Below are positions 16,147-24,964 of a stretch of 64,000 nt of DNA, in pieces. The stretch is from NCBI GenBank assembly GCA_021773555.1, contig JAJFKA010000124.1, forward strand, positions 62,001-126,000. The letters run 5' to 3'. The stretch's first letter is position 1; each line of letters begins with the position of its first letter. This stretch comes from Gammaproteobacteria bacterium (GTDB taxonomy: Bacteria > Pseudomonadota > Gammaproteobacteria > Pseudomonadales > Azotimanducaceae). A program made the position numbers and the translations under genes. The notes below the pieces were generated by a model. The model was given only the letters and a program-made list of their open reading frames with translations. It did no database searches and was not told the origin of the DNA.

Positions 16147-19100
16147 GTGGGTAAGCCTCCTGATTTTTCATCCTTTTCCAATCGAGCTTCCAATCGAGCT
16201 TCCAATCGAGCATCAAACCGGGCAACAACCCCCTTAAGTCAGGAGGGACCTGGCTCTCCTGCCCTGAACTGTTACGCTGAATTACATTGCATCAGCAACT
16301 ACTCATTCCTGCGCGGCGCATCCCACCCGGAAGAACTGGTGCTGCAGGCAGCCAATCTTGGATATTCTGCCATCGCAATCACAGATGAATGTTCAATGGC
16401 TGGTGTGGTTAAGGCGCATGTAGCAGCGAAGAACTCTGGCATGAAGCTCATTGTTGGCAGCGAGTTTCGTCTGGATGAGGGTATTCACCTTGTACTGCTT
16501 GCCAGGAATCGCGTTGCCTACGGGCAGATTTGCAATCTCATCACCATCGGGCGACGAAGGGCTGATAAAGGAGAATACCAGCTTTCCCTGAAAGATCTGG
16601 AAATCGCCATGGATCAGGTGCTGGTGATATGGATTCCTGGCGAGCAAGAGAAGTCTCATCAGCATAATGGCGAAAAATTGCTGCAGCTGTTTAAAAATCG
16701 GCTATGGCTGGGTATTGAAATTTTCCCTGATGGCCTTGAAATTGAAATTTATGAACAGGCACAGATCTTATCTGCAGCGCTCAGGCTGCCAATGGTTTCC
16801 TGTGGTGATGTGCATATGCACCACCCTGACAGGAAAGCATTGCAGGATGTCATCTCAGCAGTGCGCATGCGCCAGTCAGTACGGTTGGCAGGACGATTGT
16901 TGTTTACCAACCGTGAAAAATACCTGCGCCCGATCAGCGTCATCCAGAAACTTTATCCGCAGGAATTGCTCGACAATACATTGCGTATTGCGGCGCTTTG
17001 CCACTTTTCCCTGGACGAACTTCGCTATGAATACCCGGTTGAACTCGTGCCGGCAAACCTTACCCCATCAGAATACTTAAGAACGCTGGTCGAAGAAGGT
17101 GCACATCGTCGCTGGCCTCACGGTGAGAGCACGGAGGTAAGGGAACTCATCGAGAAAGAACTGAACCTGATAGAAGAATTACGCTACGAATATTACTTCC
17201 TGACAGTCTTCGACATCGTTCACTTTGCCAGAAGCCAGCAGATCTTATGTCAGGGCCGGGGTTCTGCAGCGAATAGTGCAGTATGTTATTGCCTTGGTAT
17301 CACCGAGGTAGACCCGGCCAGGGTAAGTCTCTTGTTCGAACGGTTCATATCAAAAGAACGTGATGAACCCCCGGATATTGACGTTGATTTCGAACATTCC
17401 AGGCGGGAAGAAGTCATTCAGTATATCTACAAAAAATATGGTCGACATCGCGCAGCCATTGCTGCGACGGTTGTCACTTACCGTCCCAAAAGTGCCATCA
17501 GGGATGTTGGCAAAGCGTTAGGTATGGACCTGCAACTGGTTGATCATCTTGCCAAATCGCTATCCTGGTGGGACAAACGAGAAGTCCTGCTGACACGATT
17601 CGAGGAGGCCGGTGTCAATCCACGTAGTGTGATTATCAATCAGTTCCTGGAACTGGTGAATCAGTTACTCGGCTTTCCCCGACATCTGTCCCAGCATGTC
17701 GGTGGCTTCATTATTTCCAGCGGTCCACTTTCCCACCTTGTGCCTGTCGAAAACGCAGCCATGGACGATAGAACAATTATTCAATGGGACAAGGATGATC
17801 TTGAATCCCTGGGTTTACTCAAGGTTGATGTGCTTGCCCTTGGCATGCTGACCTCTATTCGCAAGAGCCTGCAGTTGATCAATATCTATCGCTGTAGTCA
17901 GTTGTCGCTGGCATCCATTCCTGCTGAGGACCCACTCACTTATCGCATGTTGCAAAAAGGAGACAGCATTGGCGTATTTCAGGTTGAGTCCCGTGCACAA
18001 ATATCGATGCTGCCAAGGCTTAAACCGAAAAGCTTCTATGACCTTGTAATAGAAGTTGCGATAGTCAGGCCAGGCCCCATCCAGGGCAATATGGTGCACC
18101 CATACCTGAAACGCCGTAATGGCGAAGAGCAGGTCACCTATGCTAACGATGCAGTTAAATCTGTTCTTGAGCGCACCCTTGGCGTTCCTATTTTTCAGGA
18201 ACAGGTCATTAAGCTTGCGGTAGTTGCTGCGGGCTTTACGCCAGGTGAAGCTGACCAGTTACGACGTGCAATGGCCGCATGGAAGCGTAAAGGAGGACTC
18301 GAGAAGTTCCAGAAAAAACTCATTGATGGCATGTTGGAGCGAGGTCACGAACAGGAATTTGCGGAGCGGATTTTCGAGCAAATAAAGGGCTTCGGAGATT
18401 ATGGTTTTCCCGAATCCCATGCGGCCAGCTTCGCATTACTGGTGTACACCTCTGCCTGGCTTAAATGTCATGAACCCGCTGCATTTTACTGTGGATTACT
18501 CAACAGCCAGCCCATGGGTTTTTATACACCGTCACAACTGGTTCAGGATGCTATAAGGCATGATATTGAAGTCAGGCCAGTGGATGTCCTCCATAGTGAT
18601 TGGGAGTCAACGCTTGCGCAACCGAAACCCTGCGCTGCAACTACACTTCCCAACTATATTCCCCAACCGGCAATCAGGCTTGGCTTCCAGAGAATAAAAG
18701 GATTCAGGGAAGATACCGCTTTACGGATTATCAATGCACGAAACCAGACGCCCATCACCGATATTGATGATATCGCTACCAGGGCCAGGCTTGATCGAGG
18801 AGATCTCTCTCGCCTGACCGAAGGTGGCGCCTTTAAGAATTTGTCAGGTAATCGTTACCAGACTCACTGGGATGCCCGGGGAATTCTTCCGGGTACGCCC
18901 TTGCTTAACAAAGTTGCTGAGGAACCCATCCCATACAAGCAGTTACCTGTTCCACTGGAAACCGACGATCTTCGTGCCGACTATGTCAGCCTGGGCTTAA
19001 CTCTTGGACGGCACCCGATGGCGCTGTTGCGTGAAGCTGGAGAACCTTTTAGTCGCTGTAAAACTGCCAGGGATCTTGAAGCACTCAAGCATGGTCGATT

Positions 19101-19377
19101 CGTCCAGATTGCCGGTATTGTCACCGGGCGGCAGCGACCCTCTTCTGCCTCCGGCGTCCTGTTCCTGACGCTCGAAGACGAAACCAATAATATCAATGTT
19201 GTCATCTGGACCCGCGTTCTCGAACAATACCGGGCGGCAGTTGTGCAGGGCCGTTTATTGAAAATCAAAGGTGTGATGGAAAGACAGGAATCAGTAATCC
19301 ATGTTATCGCCGGGCACGTTGAAGACCTGAGTCAATACCTTGAACATTTTTCCCTGAAATCCAGAGACTTCCGTTGA
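16147..19377 (+). CDS. dnaE2: Error-prone DNA polymerase DnaE2
   Basis: A 1076-residue C-family polymerase alpha subunit of DnaE2 length. A PHP domain begins at ELHCISNYSFLRGASHPEEL near residue 45. The catalytic aspartates are in PPDIDVDFEHSR near residue 410 and LLKVDVLALGMLT near residue 560, with GRGSAANSAVCYCLG between. The HhH and OB parts follow, ending in VVIWTRVLEQYRAAVVQGRLLKIKG. DnaE2 performs mutagenic translesion synthesis, usually with ImuA and ImuB, which are not adjacent here. GTG 16147 is the only start in frame after TAG 16131-16133 that keeps the PHP domain; its ribosome site is weak (AGAG). The N-terminus carries four SNRA repeats. Confidence 0.93.
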   Translation: MGKPPDFSSFSNRASNRASNRASNRATTPLSQEGPGSPALNCYAELHCISNYSFLRGASHPEELVLQAANLGYSAIAITDECSMAGVVKAHVAAKNSGMKLIVGSEFRLDEGIHLVLLARNRVAYGQICNLITIGRRRADKGEYQLSLKDLEIAMDQVLVIWIPGEQEKSHQHNGEKLLQLFKNRLWLGIEIFPDGLEIEIYEQAQILSAALRLPMVSCGDVHMHHPDRKALQDVISAVRMRQSVRLAGRLLFTNREKYLRPISVIQKLYPQELLDNTLRIAALCHFSLDELRYEYPVELVPANLTPSEYLRTLVEEGAHRRWPHGESTEVRELIEKELNLIEELRYEYYFLTVFDIVHFARSQQILCQGRGSAANSAVCYCLGITEVDPARVSLLFERFISKERDEPPDIDVDFEHSRREEVIQYIYKKYGRHRAAIAATVVTYRPKSAIRDVGKALGMDLQLVDHLAKSLSWWDKREVLLTRFEEAGVNPRSVIINQFLELVNQLLGFPRHLSQHVGGFIISSGPLSHLVPVENAAMDDRTIIQWDKDDLESLGLLKVDVLALGMLTSIRKSLQLINIYRCSQLSLASIPAEDPLTYRMLQKGDSIGVFQVESRAQISMLPRLKPKSFYDLVIEVAIVRPGPIQGNMVHPYLKRRNGEEQVTYANDAVKSVLERTLGVPIFQEQVIKLAVVAAGFTPGEADQLRRAMAAWKRKGGLEKFQKKLIDGMLERGHEQEFAERIFEQIKGFGDYGFPESHAASFALLVYTSAWLKCHEPAAFYCGLLNSQPMGFYTPSQLVQDAIRHDIEVRPVDVLHSDWESTLAQPKPCAATTLPNYIPQPAIRLGFQRIKGFREDTALRIINARNQTPITDIDDIATRARLDRGDLSRLTEGGAFKNLSGNRYQTHWDARGILPGTPLLNKVAEEPIPYKQLPVPLETDDLRADYVSLGLTLGRHPMALLREAGEPFSRCKTARDLEALKHGRFVQIAGIVTGRQRPSSASGVLFLTLEDETNNINVVIWTRVLEQYRAAVVQGRLLKIKGVMERQESVIHVIAGHVEDLSQYLEHFSLKSRDFR
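16177..16224 (+). repeat. Four tandem 12-bp repeats in the dnaE2 N-terminus
   Basis: The unit TCCAATCGAGCT occurs at 16177 and 16189, with near copies at 16201 and 16213. It is in frame and encodes four Ser-Asn-Arg-Ala units ahead of the PHP domain. Copy-number change would alter protein length by multiples of four residues without a frameshift. Confidence 0.85.
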
Positions 19378-19440
19378 CGGGAAGCGTACCCGACAGGGAA
19401 TATGCTAATGTCGGAAGAAACGATGTGGAGACCTTGAACG

Positions 19441-20391
19441 ATGAATGCTGCCATCAAACGCCTGAGCCTGATACTTTTCAGCCTGCTGCTCTCTGCTTGC
19501 CAGCAACCGGCAAAGCAGGATTCAGGTAAGGACACAATTAAGGGCAATTCAACTAAGGGCAATTCAATTAAGGACAATGCGCTCATTATCCAGGCAGATT
19601 TCTCAGGGCTGGTGATGACCGGAGTTGCACACAGTGTCAGCAACAAGCTTCAGGTTTATAACCTGATGCCGCTCATCCCGCTCTATGACATCAATGCTGC
19701 CAGCATGAGCCTCGCCTACAATGCCCAGACCTGGCCCGCGGGCACAGTATTTGTTTCTGTCGTCGACCCTGGAGTTGGTACAGACCGGAAATCTGTAGTG
19801 CTTGAGACAAACAACGATTTATATTTTGTCAGCCCTGACAATGGTTCACTGTCAGGACCGGCCGAGCGGTATGGTATCAAAGCGGTACGGGAGATTGATG
19901 AAACCATCAATCGCCGGCCCGGGACCGAATGGTCCCACACCTTCCATGGCCGCGATGTCTATTCTTATACCGGCGCTCGTCTGGCAGCCGGTGTCATCAC
20001 ATTCGAAGCGGTTGGTCCGCTGCTGCCAGCAGAAGTGATCCGCCTTGCAGCCCTGACGGCTTCCTCTCAGGATGATGTCCTGTACGGGTATGTCAGCGGT
20101 GGGTCGGGTCGATTGGGAAATGTCGCCTTCAGTATTACCAGACACCTGTTCGACGAATTGAAGCCAGTGATGGGCGAACCGCTTAATGTTGTCATCCGCA
20201 ACCAGGAATCCATTGCCTGGCAGGGCCAGGTGCCTTACGTCCGAAGTTTCGGCGATGTTGCGATTGGAGAGAATTTGCTGTTCATCAATTCCAGCGGCAA
20301 CCTGAGCCTCGCGATTAATCAGGGAAACTTTGCCGAAACGTTCAGCATTGGCTCTGGCGGCGACTGGTCTGTTGAAATAAAGAAGCTCTGA
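19441..20391 (+). CDS. Lipoprotein of the SAM hydroxide adenosyltransferase (DUF62) family
   Basis: A 316-residue protein of the chlorinase/fluorinase-like family whose common members hydrolyse S-adenosylmethionine to adenosine and methionine. Family blocks are IIQADFSG near residue 50, VVDPGVGTDRKSVVL near 103, SPDNGSLSG near 130, and THTFHGRD-like SHTFHGRDVYS near 163. The N-terminus is a lipoprotein signal, ILFSLLLSAC, with the lipobox Cys at residue 20, so it should be membrane anchored outside the cytoplasm. A short repeat-encoded linker (KGNSTKGNSIKDN) follows. An exported location is odd for a SAM-using enzyme. It lies 63 bases after dnaE2 and convergent with a lipoprotein phosphoesterase. 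Confidence 0.82.
   Translation: MNAAIKRLSLILFSLLLSACQQPAKQDSGKDTIKGNSTKGNSIKDNALIIQADFSGLVMTGVAHSVSNKLQVYNLMPLIPLYDINAASMSLAYNAQTWPAGTVFVSVVDPGVGTDRKSVVLETNNDLYFVSPDNGSLSGPAERYGIKAVREIDETINRRPGTEWSHTFHGRDVYSYTGARLAAGVITFEAVGPLLPAEVIRLAALTASSQDDVLYGYVSGGSGRLGNVAFSITRHLFDELKPVMGEPLNVVIRNQESIAWQGQVPYVRSFGDVAIGENLLFINSSGNLSLAINQGNFAETFSIGSGGDWSVEIKKL
19540..19578 (+). repeat. Tandem 15-bp repeats in the lipoprotein linker
   Basis: The units AAGGGCAATTCAACT (19540), AAGGGCAATTCAATT (19555) and a partial copy AAGGACAAT (19570) follow each other in frame and encode the hydrophilic spacer after the lipobox. Expansion or contraction would only change linker length. Confidence 0.75.
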
Positions 20392-20421
20392 CTCAAGCGG
20401 AAGCCTGAAGTCGAAGCCATT

Positions 20422-21387
20422 TCAGAATGTCTCACCCAGCTTGCTGAAAATACCAGACATTTTGATGTTGGCAATGTCAACGCCAACATCGGACACAGAT
20501 ACCAGTGTGACGTGATCAATTGAACCCGGCAACGCCTCAAACTGCACACCACCGGTAGTCCCGAGTTGGATGTAGTCCCGTCCCAGTCGCTGTTCATAGC
20601 GATACGCGTGCTCATGTCCCGCAAAAACTGTATAGGGTCTGTCCGCCAGGGCGGCTTCTATCTTAGAAAATTGCTTATCAGTTTTGCTTCTCCAGACAGG
20701 TTTATGCGCAAACAGGAAGGTCCAGCGTACGTTGGGATTGGCGTCAAGCACTGAGCGCACGTAGTCCGCCTGTGCGGGTCCTACTTCACCAGTCTTCTCC
20801 TCGGCAAGATTCGCATATTGTGTCTCCGGGAATGCTCCCCATCCCCCCACCTCAACCACTTTCATTGCCTCAATGAGAAGCCCGTTAATTTCCTCCAGGC
20901 GATCTGGTGGATAGTCTTCCGTATCGAGCACAACAAACAGCACATTGGAGTAAATAAAGTGATAGTAGCGTGCCCCATACCGGGTCTCCCACACCTCGCG
21001 CATCAAGAGGTTTGTCAGATCGTGATTACCACCTACATAATAGACGGGTGCAATGGCCTGGTTGGCCCGCTTATCGAAACTATCCCATTGCTGCTTTATT
21101 TCCACTGCATCCTCAACGCCACCTTCGATCAGGTCACCAACGTTCATGATCAGGGTCGGGCGTAACACATTGAGCTGCCGCACCGCCTTTGCAAACACGT
21201 CAGTTCGTTCCCCGCCGGTCAGATCTGAAAACAGCGCAAACGTAAACTTCGAATCATCGGCGTCAAACTCGTGATCAGTTCGCGGCAGGTTATTGTCGCC
21301 TGAACCAAAATCCAGGTCAAAGTGATAACTGGTCTGGCAACCCGCACAGGTAGTCAGTATCACGAGCAACAGTGAAAAGATTTTCAA
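20422..21387 (-). CDS. Lipoprotein calcineurin-like metallophosphoesterase
   Basis: A 321-residue phosphoesterase with the dimetal motifs FALFSDLTGG, MNVGDLIEGG, YYVGGNHD, FLFAHKPVW and VFAGHEHAYRYE in the standard order. The DxH of the first motif is altered to SDLTG, so one metal ligand may be missing. The N-terminus is a lipoprotein signal, LLLVILTTCAGC. I choose TTG 21387 because GGAGG lies nine bases upstream; the longer frame begins at TTG 21405, before that site. It is probably anchored in the envelope and cleaves a phosphate ester of unknown identity. Confidence 0.8.
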   Translation of the reverse strand: MKIFSLLLVILTTCAGCQTSYHFDLDFGSGDNNLPRTDHEFDADDSKFTFALFSDLTGGERTDVFAKAVRQLNVLRPTLIMNVGDLIEGGVEDAVEIKQQWDSFDKRANQAIAPVYYVGGNHDLTNLLMREVWETRYGARYYHFIYSNVLFVVLDTEDYPPDRLEEINGLLIEAMKVVEVGGWGAFPETQYANLAEEKTGEVGPAQADYVRSVLDANPNVRWTFLFAHKPVWRSKTDKQFSKIEAALADRPYTVFAGHEHAYRYEQRLGRDYIQLGTTGGVQFEALPGSIDHVTLVSVSDVGVDIANIKMSGIFSKLGETF

Positions 21388-21424
21388 GTGGTTTAGCCTC
21401 CACAAATAAATAGTTGTACAAAGC

Positions 21425-22579
21425 TCAAAAAGAGCGTGGCATCTTCAGAACATGTTCGCCAATAAAACTCAGAATCAGATTCGTTGAGATCGGCGCGATC
21501 TGGTAGAGGCGCGTCTCCCTGAACTTTCGTTCGATATGATATTCCTTTGCAAAGGCGAATCCACCATGGGTCTGCATGCACACATCACCCGCCCGCCAGG
21601 ACGCTTCAGAGGCCAGCATTTTCGCCATGTTTGCTTCTGCACCACAGGCCTGCCCCGCGTCAAACATGTCTGCGGCCTTCTCGACCATCAGTGACGCTGC
21701 TTCAATTTCTGCATAACACCGTGCTATGGGAAACTGAACCCCCTGGTTCTGGCCGATGGGACGATCGAACACGATCCTGTCGCACGCGTAGCGACTTGCT
21801 TTATCGACAAAATACTTACCGTCACCAACACACTCCGCGGCGATCAGTATGCGCTCAGCATTCATACCGTCGAGAATAACCTTGAATCCTTGTCCTTCAG
21901 CGCCTAACAGATTATCTGCTGGAATTCGCAGATCATCAAAGAACAGCTCGCAGGCATGGTGATTGATCATGGCGTCAATTGGCTGAATTGTAAGCCCATG
22001 CTCCCGTGCATGAGCGACATCGATCAAAAATGCTGACAATCCCTCGGTCTTTTTACCTACTTCCGATTTCGGTGTCGTTCTTGCCAACAGCACCATCAGG
22101 TCAGAATGCTCGATCCGGCTGATCCAGACCTTCTGTCCATTAATTACGTACTCATCACCCTCTCGTCTCGCGACCGTTTTCAAGCTGGTGGTATCAGTTC
22201 CCGTCGTGGGTTCGGTCACTCCAAAGCTCTGCAAACGCAGTTCGCCCGCGGCGATCTTCGGCAGATAGTATTGCTTCTGCGCCTCACTGCCATGGCGAAG
22301 TACCGAACCCATGACATACATCTGTGCATGGCAGGCGCCCGCATGGGCACCGGAACGGCAGACTTCCTCCATCACCACCGCCGCCTCACGAACCCCCATA
22401 CCGGCGCCACCATATGTTTCCGGAATCAATACTGTGAGAAAGCCGGAAGTGGTCAATTCCCTGACGAACTCAGTGGGATAACCCCGATTGCGATCGAGCT
22501 CCAGCCAATAGTCTTCACCGTACCCGTCACATAGTTGTCGGATCGATTGCCTGATTTCGTGAAGATCCTGATCTTCCAC
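21425..22579 (-). CDS. Acyl-CoA dehydrogenase family protein
   Basis: A 384-residue flavoenzyme with the FAD and substrate segments LQSFGVTEPTTGTDTTSLKT and GQKVWISRIEHSDLMVLLART. The C-terminal helix FAKEYHIERKFRETRL is followed by YQIAPISTNLIL where most relatives have IYEGTSEIQ. The usual catalytic Glu is therefore not at that place; a Glu elsewhere, as in isovaleryl-CoA dehydrogenase, may serve. Electrons should pass to ETF, encoded at 41-43 kb. It is divergent from the Atm1-like exporter. The acyl substrate is unknown. Confidence 0.85.
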   Translation of the reverse strand: MEDQDLHEIRQSIRQLCDGYGEDYWLELDRNRGYPTEFVRELTTSGFLTVLIPETYGGAGMGVREAAVVMEEVCRSGAHAGACHAQMYVMGSVLRHGSEAQKQYYLPKIAAGELRLQSFGVTEPTTGTDTTSLKTVARREGDEYVINGQKVWISRIEHSDLMVLLARTTPKSEVGKKTEGLSAFLIDVAHAREHGLTIQPIDAMINHHACELFFDDLRIPADNLLGAEGQGFKVILDGMNAERILIAAECVGDGKYFVDKASRYACDRIVFDRPIGQNQGVQFPIARCYAEIEAASLMVEKAADMFDAGQACGAEANMAKMLASEASWRAGDVCMQTHGGFAFAKEYHIERKFRETRLYQIAPISTNLILSFIGEHVLKMPRSF

Positions 22580-22701
22580 GGCGCACCTCTTGAACTGAAA
22601 AGAAGCGATACTAACTAAAAAGACTCACCCGTGCTCGTCGCAACAATTCCGCTATAGCCCCCGCCCTGTTCTATCGCAACTGTTCATAGTAGATTGGCCG
22701 C

Positions 22702-24618
22702 ATGGAACACAATCCACACACCATGGCTTTTTCGGATCCCCTTGAAATCACGGGTGTCAAAAAACGTTCGGCTATGGAAACCATCTTCTCGGTACTTCCC
22801 TTTCTCTGGCCCGCAGATCATGCGGGCATGCGCGTCCGGGTTGTCATCGCGCTGGCGTGCCTGCTCCTGGGCCGGACGGCAAATGTGTACGGTCCCATCG
22901 TTCTGAAGAATCTGATCGACGGGCTTGAAGCGCTTCGTCGGGATCCAACTGTCGGGCTCACCATGCTCGGGTCCCTGGCCATGCTTTATGCGTTGATGAT
23001 CCTGTTGCCCGGATTACTGACCGAAATCCGTTCCGCGATTTTTGTACCTGTTTCCGAATATGCACAGCGCGTTTTTGGACTCAAGACGTTCAGCCACCTG
23101 CACGAACTCGGTATGCGTTTTCACCTGGATCGCCACACTGGCGGATTGTCCCGGGCCATTGAACGTGGCACCAGAGCGCTACAGCAGATCACCGGTTTAT
23201 TCGCCTTCAACATCGCACCGACGCTGTTTGAAATTGCCATCGTCAGCACCTACTTGGCGGTCGCTTACCATCCAAAGTACGTACTGGTCATCATGTTGGC
23301 TGTTGCTGTCTATATTGGTTTTACCCTCCTGTTCACTGAATGGCGGACTCAATTTCGTCGTGAGATGGTCAAACAGGAATCACGTTCAACCACAATCGGT
23401 GTGGATTCCCTGCTTAACTTTGAAACAGTCAAGTATTTCAACAATGAGCAATACGAGGCAGATCGTTACAACGACGCCCTGGTGAAGTACATGGGTGCCG
23501 CTGTCAGAAGCCAAAACACCCTGGGTTTTCTCAATACCGGTCAGCTGATCGTGCGCGTGTTGTGTCAACTGGCGATTCTGGTGCTGGCGCTGCAGGACTA
23601 CGCCGCCGGAACCCTGACAACCGGGGAAGTAGTCATGTTAAACACGTTCATGCTGCAGTTGTTTATCCCCCTGGGTTTTCTTGGATCGTCCTATCGGATG
23701 ATCCGGCAGGCACTCATTGATATGGAATACATGTTTGCGCTGTTGGATTTACCTCCGGAAGTAGAAGACGAGCCGGACGCGAGTAACCTTGATGTCACCA
23801 GTGCGACGGTTTGCTTCACTGACGTGAAGTTTGGCTACGATACGAACCGTGAAATTCTTCACGGACTCAGCTTCGAGATACCTGGCGGACGCACGACAGC
23901 AGTGGTTGGACCAAGCGGTGCGGGTAAATCAACACTCGCAAGATTACTTTATCGGTTTTATGACATTCGTTCGGGCGCCATCACGATTGACGACCAGTCA
24001 ATCAGCTCCGTACGTCAGTCCAGTCTGCGCGCTGCAGTAGGAATCGTTCCCCAGGAAACTGTGCTGTTCAACGACACCATTTTCTACAACATTGCGTACG
24101 GGCGACCCGATGCCACGGCCGACGAGGTCATTGCAGCCGCGAAGACAGCCAGCATTCATGAATTTATTATTTCGCTGCCGAACGGGTACCAGACCAGCGT
24201 CGGTGAACGTGGTCTGAAACTCTCCGGTGGCGAAAAGCAGCGCGTCGCTATCGCCCGAACAGTACTGAAGAATCCACCTGTACTGGTTCTTGATGAAGCT
24301 ACATCGGCGCTTGATGTTAAAACCGAACGTGAGATTCAGGCGGCACTTAATGAAGTGTCAAGAGACCGAACCACCCTGGTCATTGCCCACCGGCTGTCAA
24401 CGATCGTACACGCCGATGAAATCCTGGTTCTGGATAACGGCGCTATAATCGAACGAGGATCGCACACGGACCTCATCACGGCCGACGGCAGTTATGCTGA
24501 CATGTGGCGGCGCCAGAAAGAGGCGGCTGATGAACTGCAGAAATTGCGCAAGACTCTGGACCCAACCGAGTTTCGTAACCTGAATCTGCCGACGGCAGAA
24601 CTGCCCATTGATTATTGA
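22702..24618 (+). CDS. Atm1/HMT1-type ABC exporter
   Basis: A 638-residue half-transporter. Residues about 30-330 are six membrane helices, including LARGxxR-like FHLDRHTGGLSRAIERGTR typical of the Atm1 group. The ATPase follows, with Walker A VVGPSGAGKSTLARLL, signature LSGGEKQRVAIARTVL, Walker B VLVLDEATSALD and the switch His in IAHRLSTI. Bacterial Atm1-like proteins export glutathione-linked metals or sulphur species; the glutathione-site residues were not checked individually. It works as a homodimer in the inner membrane. ATG 22702 has no strong ribosome site. Confidence 0.87.
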   Translation: MEHNPHTMAFSDPLEITGVKKRSAMETIFSVLPFLWPADHAGMRVRVVIALACLLLGRTANVYGPIVLKNLIDGLEALRRDPTVGLTMLGSLAMLYALMILLPGLLTEIRSAIFVPVSEYAQRVFGLKTFSHLHELGMRFHLDRHTGGLSRAIERGTRALQQITGLFAFNIAPTLFEIAIVSTYLAVAYHPKYVLVIMLAVAVYIGFTLLFTEWRTQFRREMVKQESRSTTIGVDSLLNFETVKYFNNEQYEADRYNDALVKYMGAAVRSQNTLGFLNTGQLIVRVLCQLAILVLALQDYAAGTLTTGEVVMLNTFMLQLFIPLGFLGSSYRMIRQALIDMEYMFALLDLPPEVEDEPDASNLDVTSATVCFTDVKFGYDTNREILHGLSFEIPGGRTTAVVGPSGAGKSTLARLLYRFYDIRSGAITIDDQSISSVRQSSLRAAVGIVPQETVLFNDTIFYNIAYGRPDATADEVIAAAKTASIHEFIISLPNGYQTSVGERGLKLSGGEKQRVAIARTVLKNPPVLVLDEATSALDVKTEREIQAALNEVSRDRTTLVIAHRLSTIVHADEILVLDNGAIIERGSHTDLITADGSYADMWRRQKEAADELQKLRKTLDPTEFRNLNLPTAELPIDY

Positions 24619-24667
24619 CGACTTCCGGTTGTCCGATCCAACACCACAAACAGCGCAAGGAAAATAG

Positions 24668-24952
24668 ATGGAAGAGCCACCCTACAAATTTATCACGCAC
24701 CCGGTTGAGGGTGCCGAAGGCCTTGTACGAGGTATGTTTTCGAATCGTAACTTACAGGGTTCGGTGGCGAGCCGGTTGTTTCCCGGTGTTAACAATGTCG
24801 CCATTCTGCCCAGGGGTTTTGACAGCCCACAACTGGCAGCCGATTACCTCAGCGGAATATTAGAAAAAGGGGGAAATGCCGCAGCCGTCAAGGTGGTCGA
24901 TTCAGGCTGGCTGATCGGCGCCTGGGTTAGCGACGCTAAACTTCAAGCTTAG
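24668..24952 (+). CDS. Small conserved-looking protein of unknown function
   Basis: A 94-residue protein starting at ATG 24668 with AAGGAAA in front, 49 bases after the ABC exporter. It is soluble, has no cysteine and no membrane segment. It contains FSNRNLQGSVASRLFPGVNNVA and ends in WLIGAWVSDAKLQA. I do not recognise the family. Good ribosome site, codon use like its neighbours and position behind the exporter argue that it is a real gene in the same operon. Confidence 0.65.
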   Translation: MEEPPYKFITHPVEGAEGLVRGMFSNRNLQGSVASRLFPGVNNVAILPRGFDSPQLAADYLSGILEKGGNAAAVKVVDSGWLIGAWVSDAKLQA

Positions 24953-24964
24953 GCATACCTGATC

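Noticed and set aside
16177-16224. CRISPR-like or regulatory repeats near dnaE2
   Set aside because: The 12-bp units are contiguous without spacers and lie in frame in the coding sequence.
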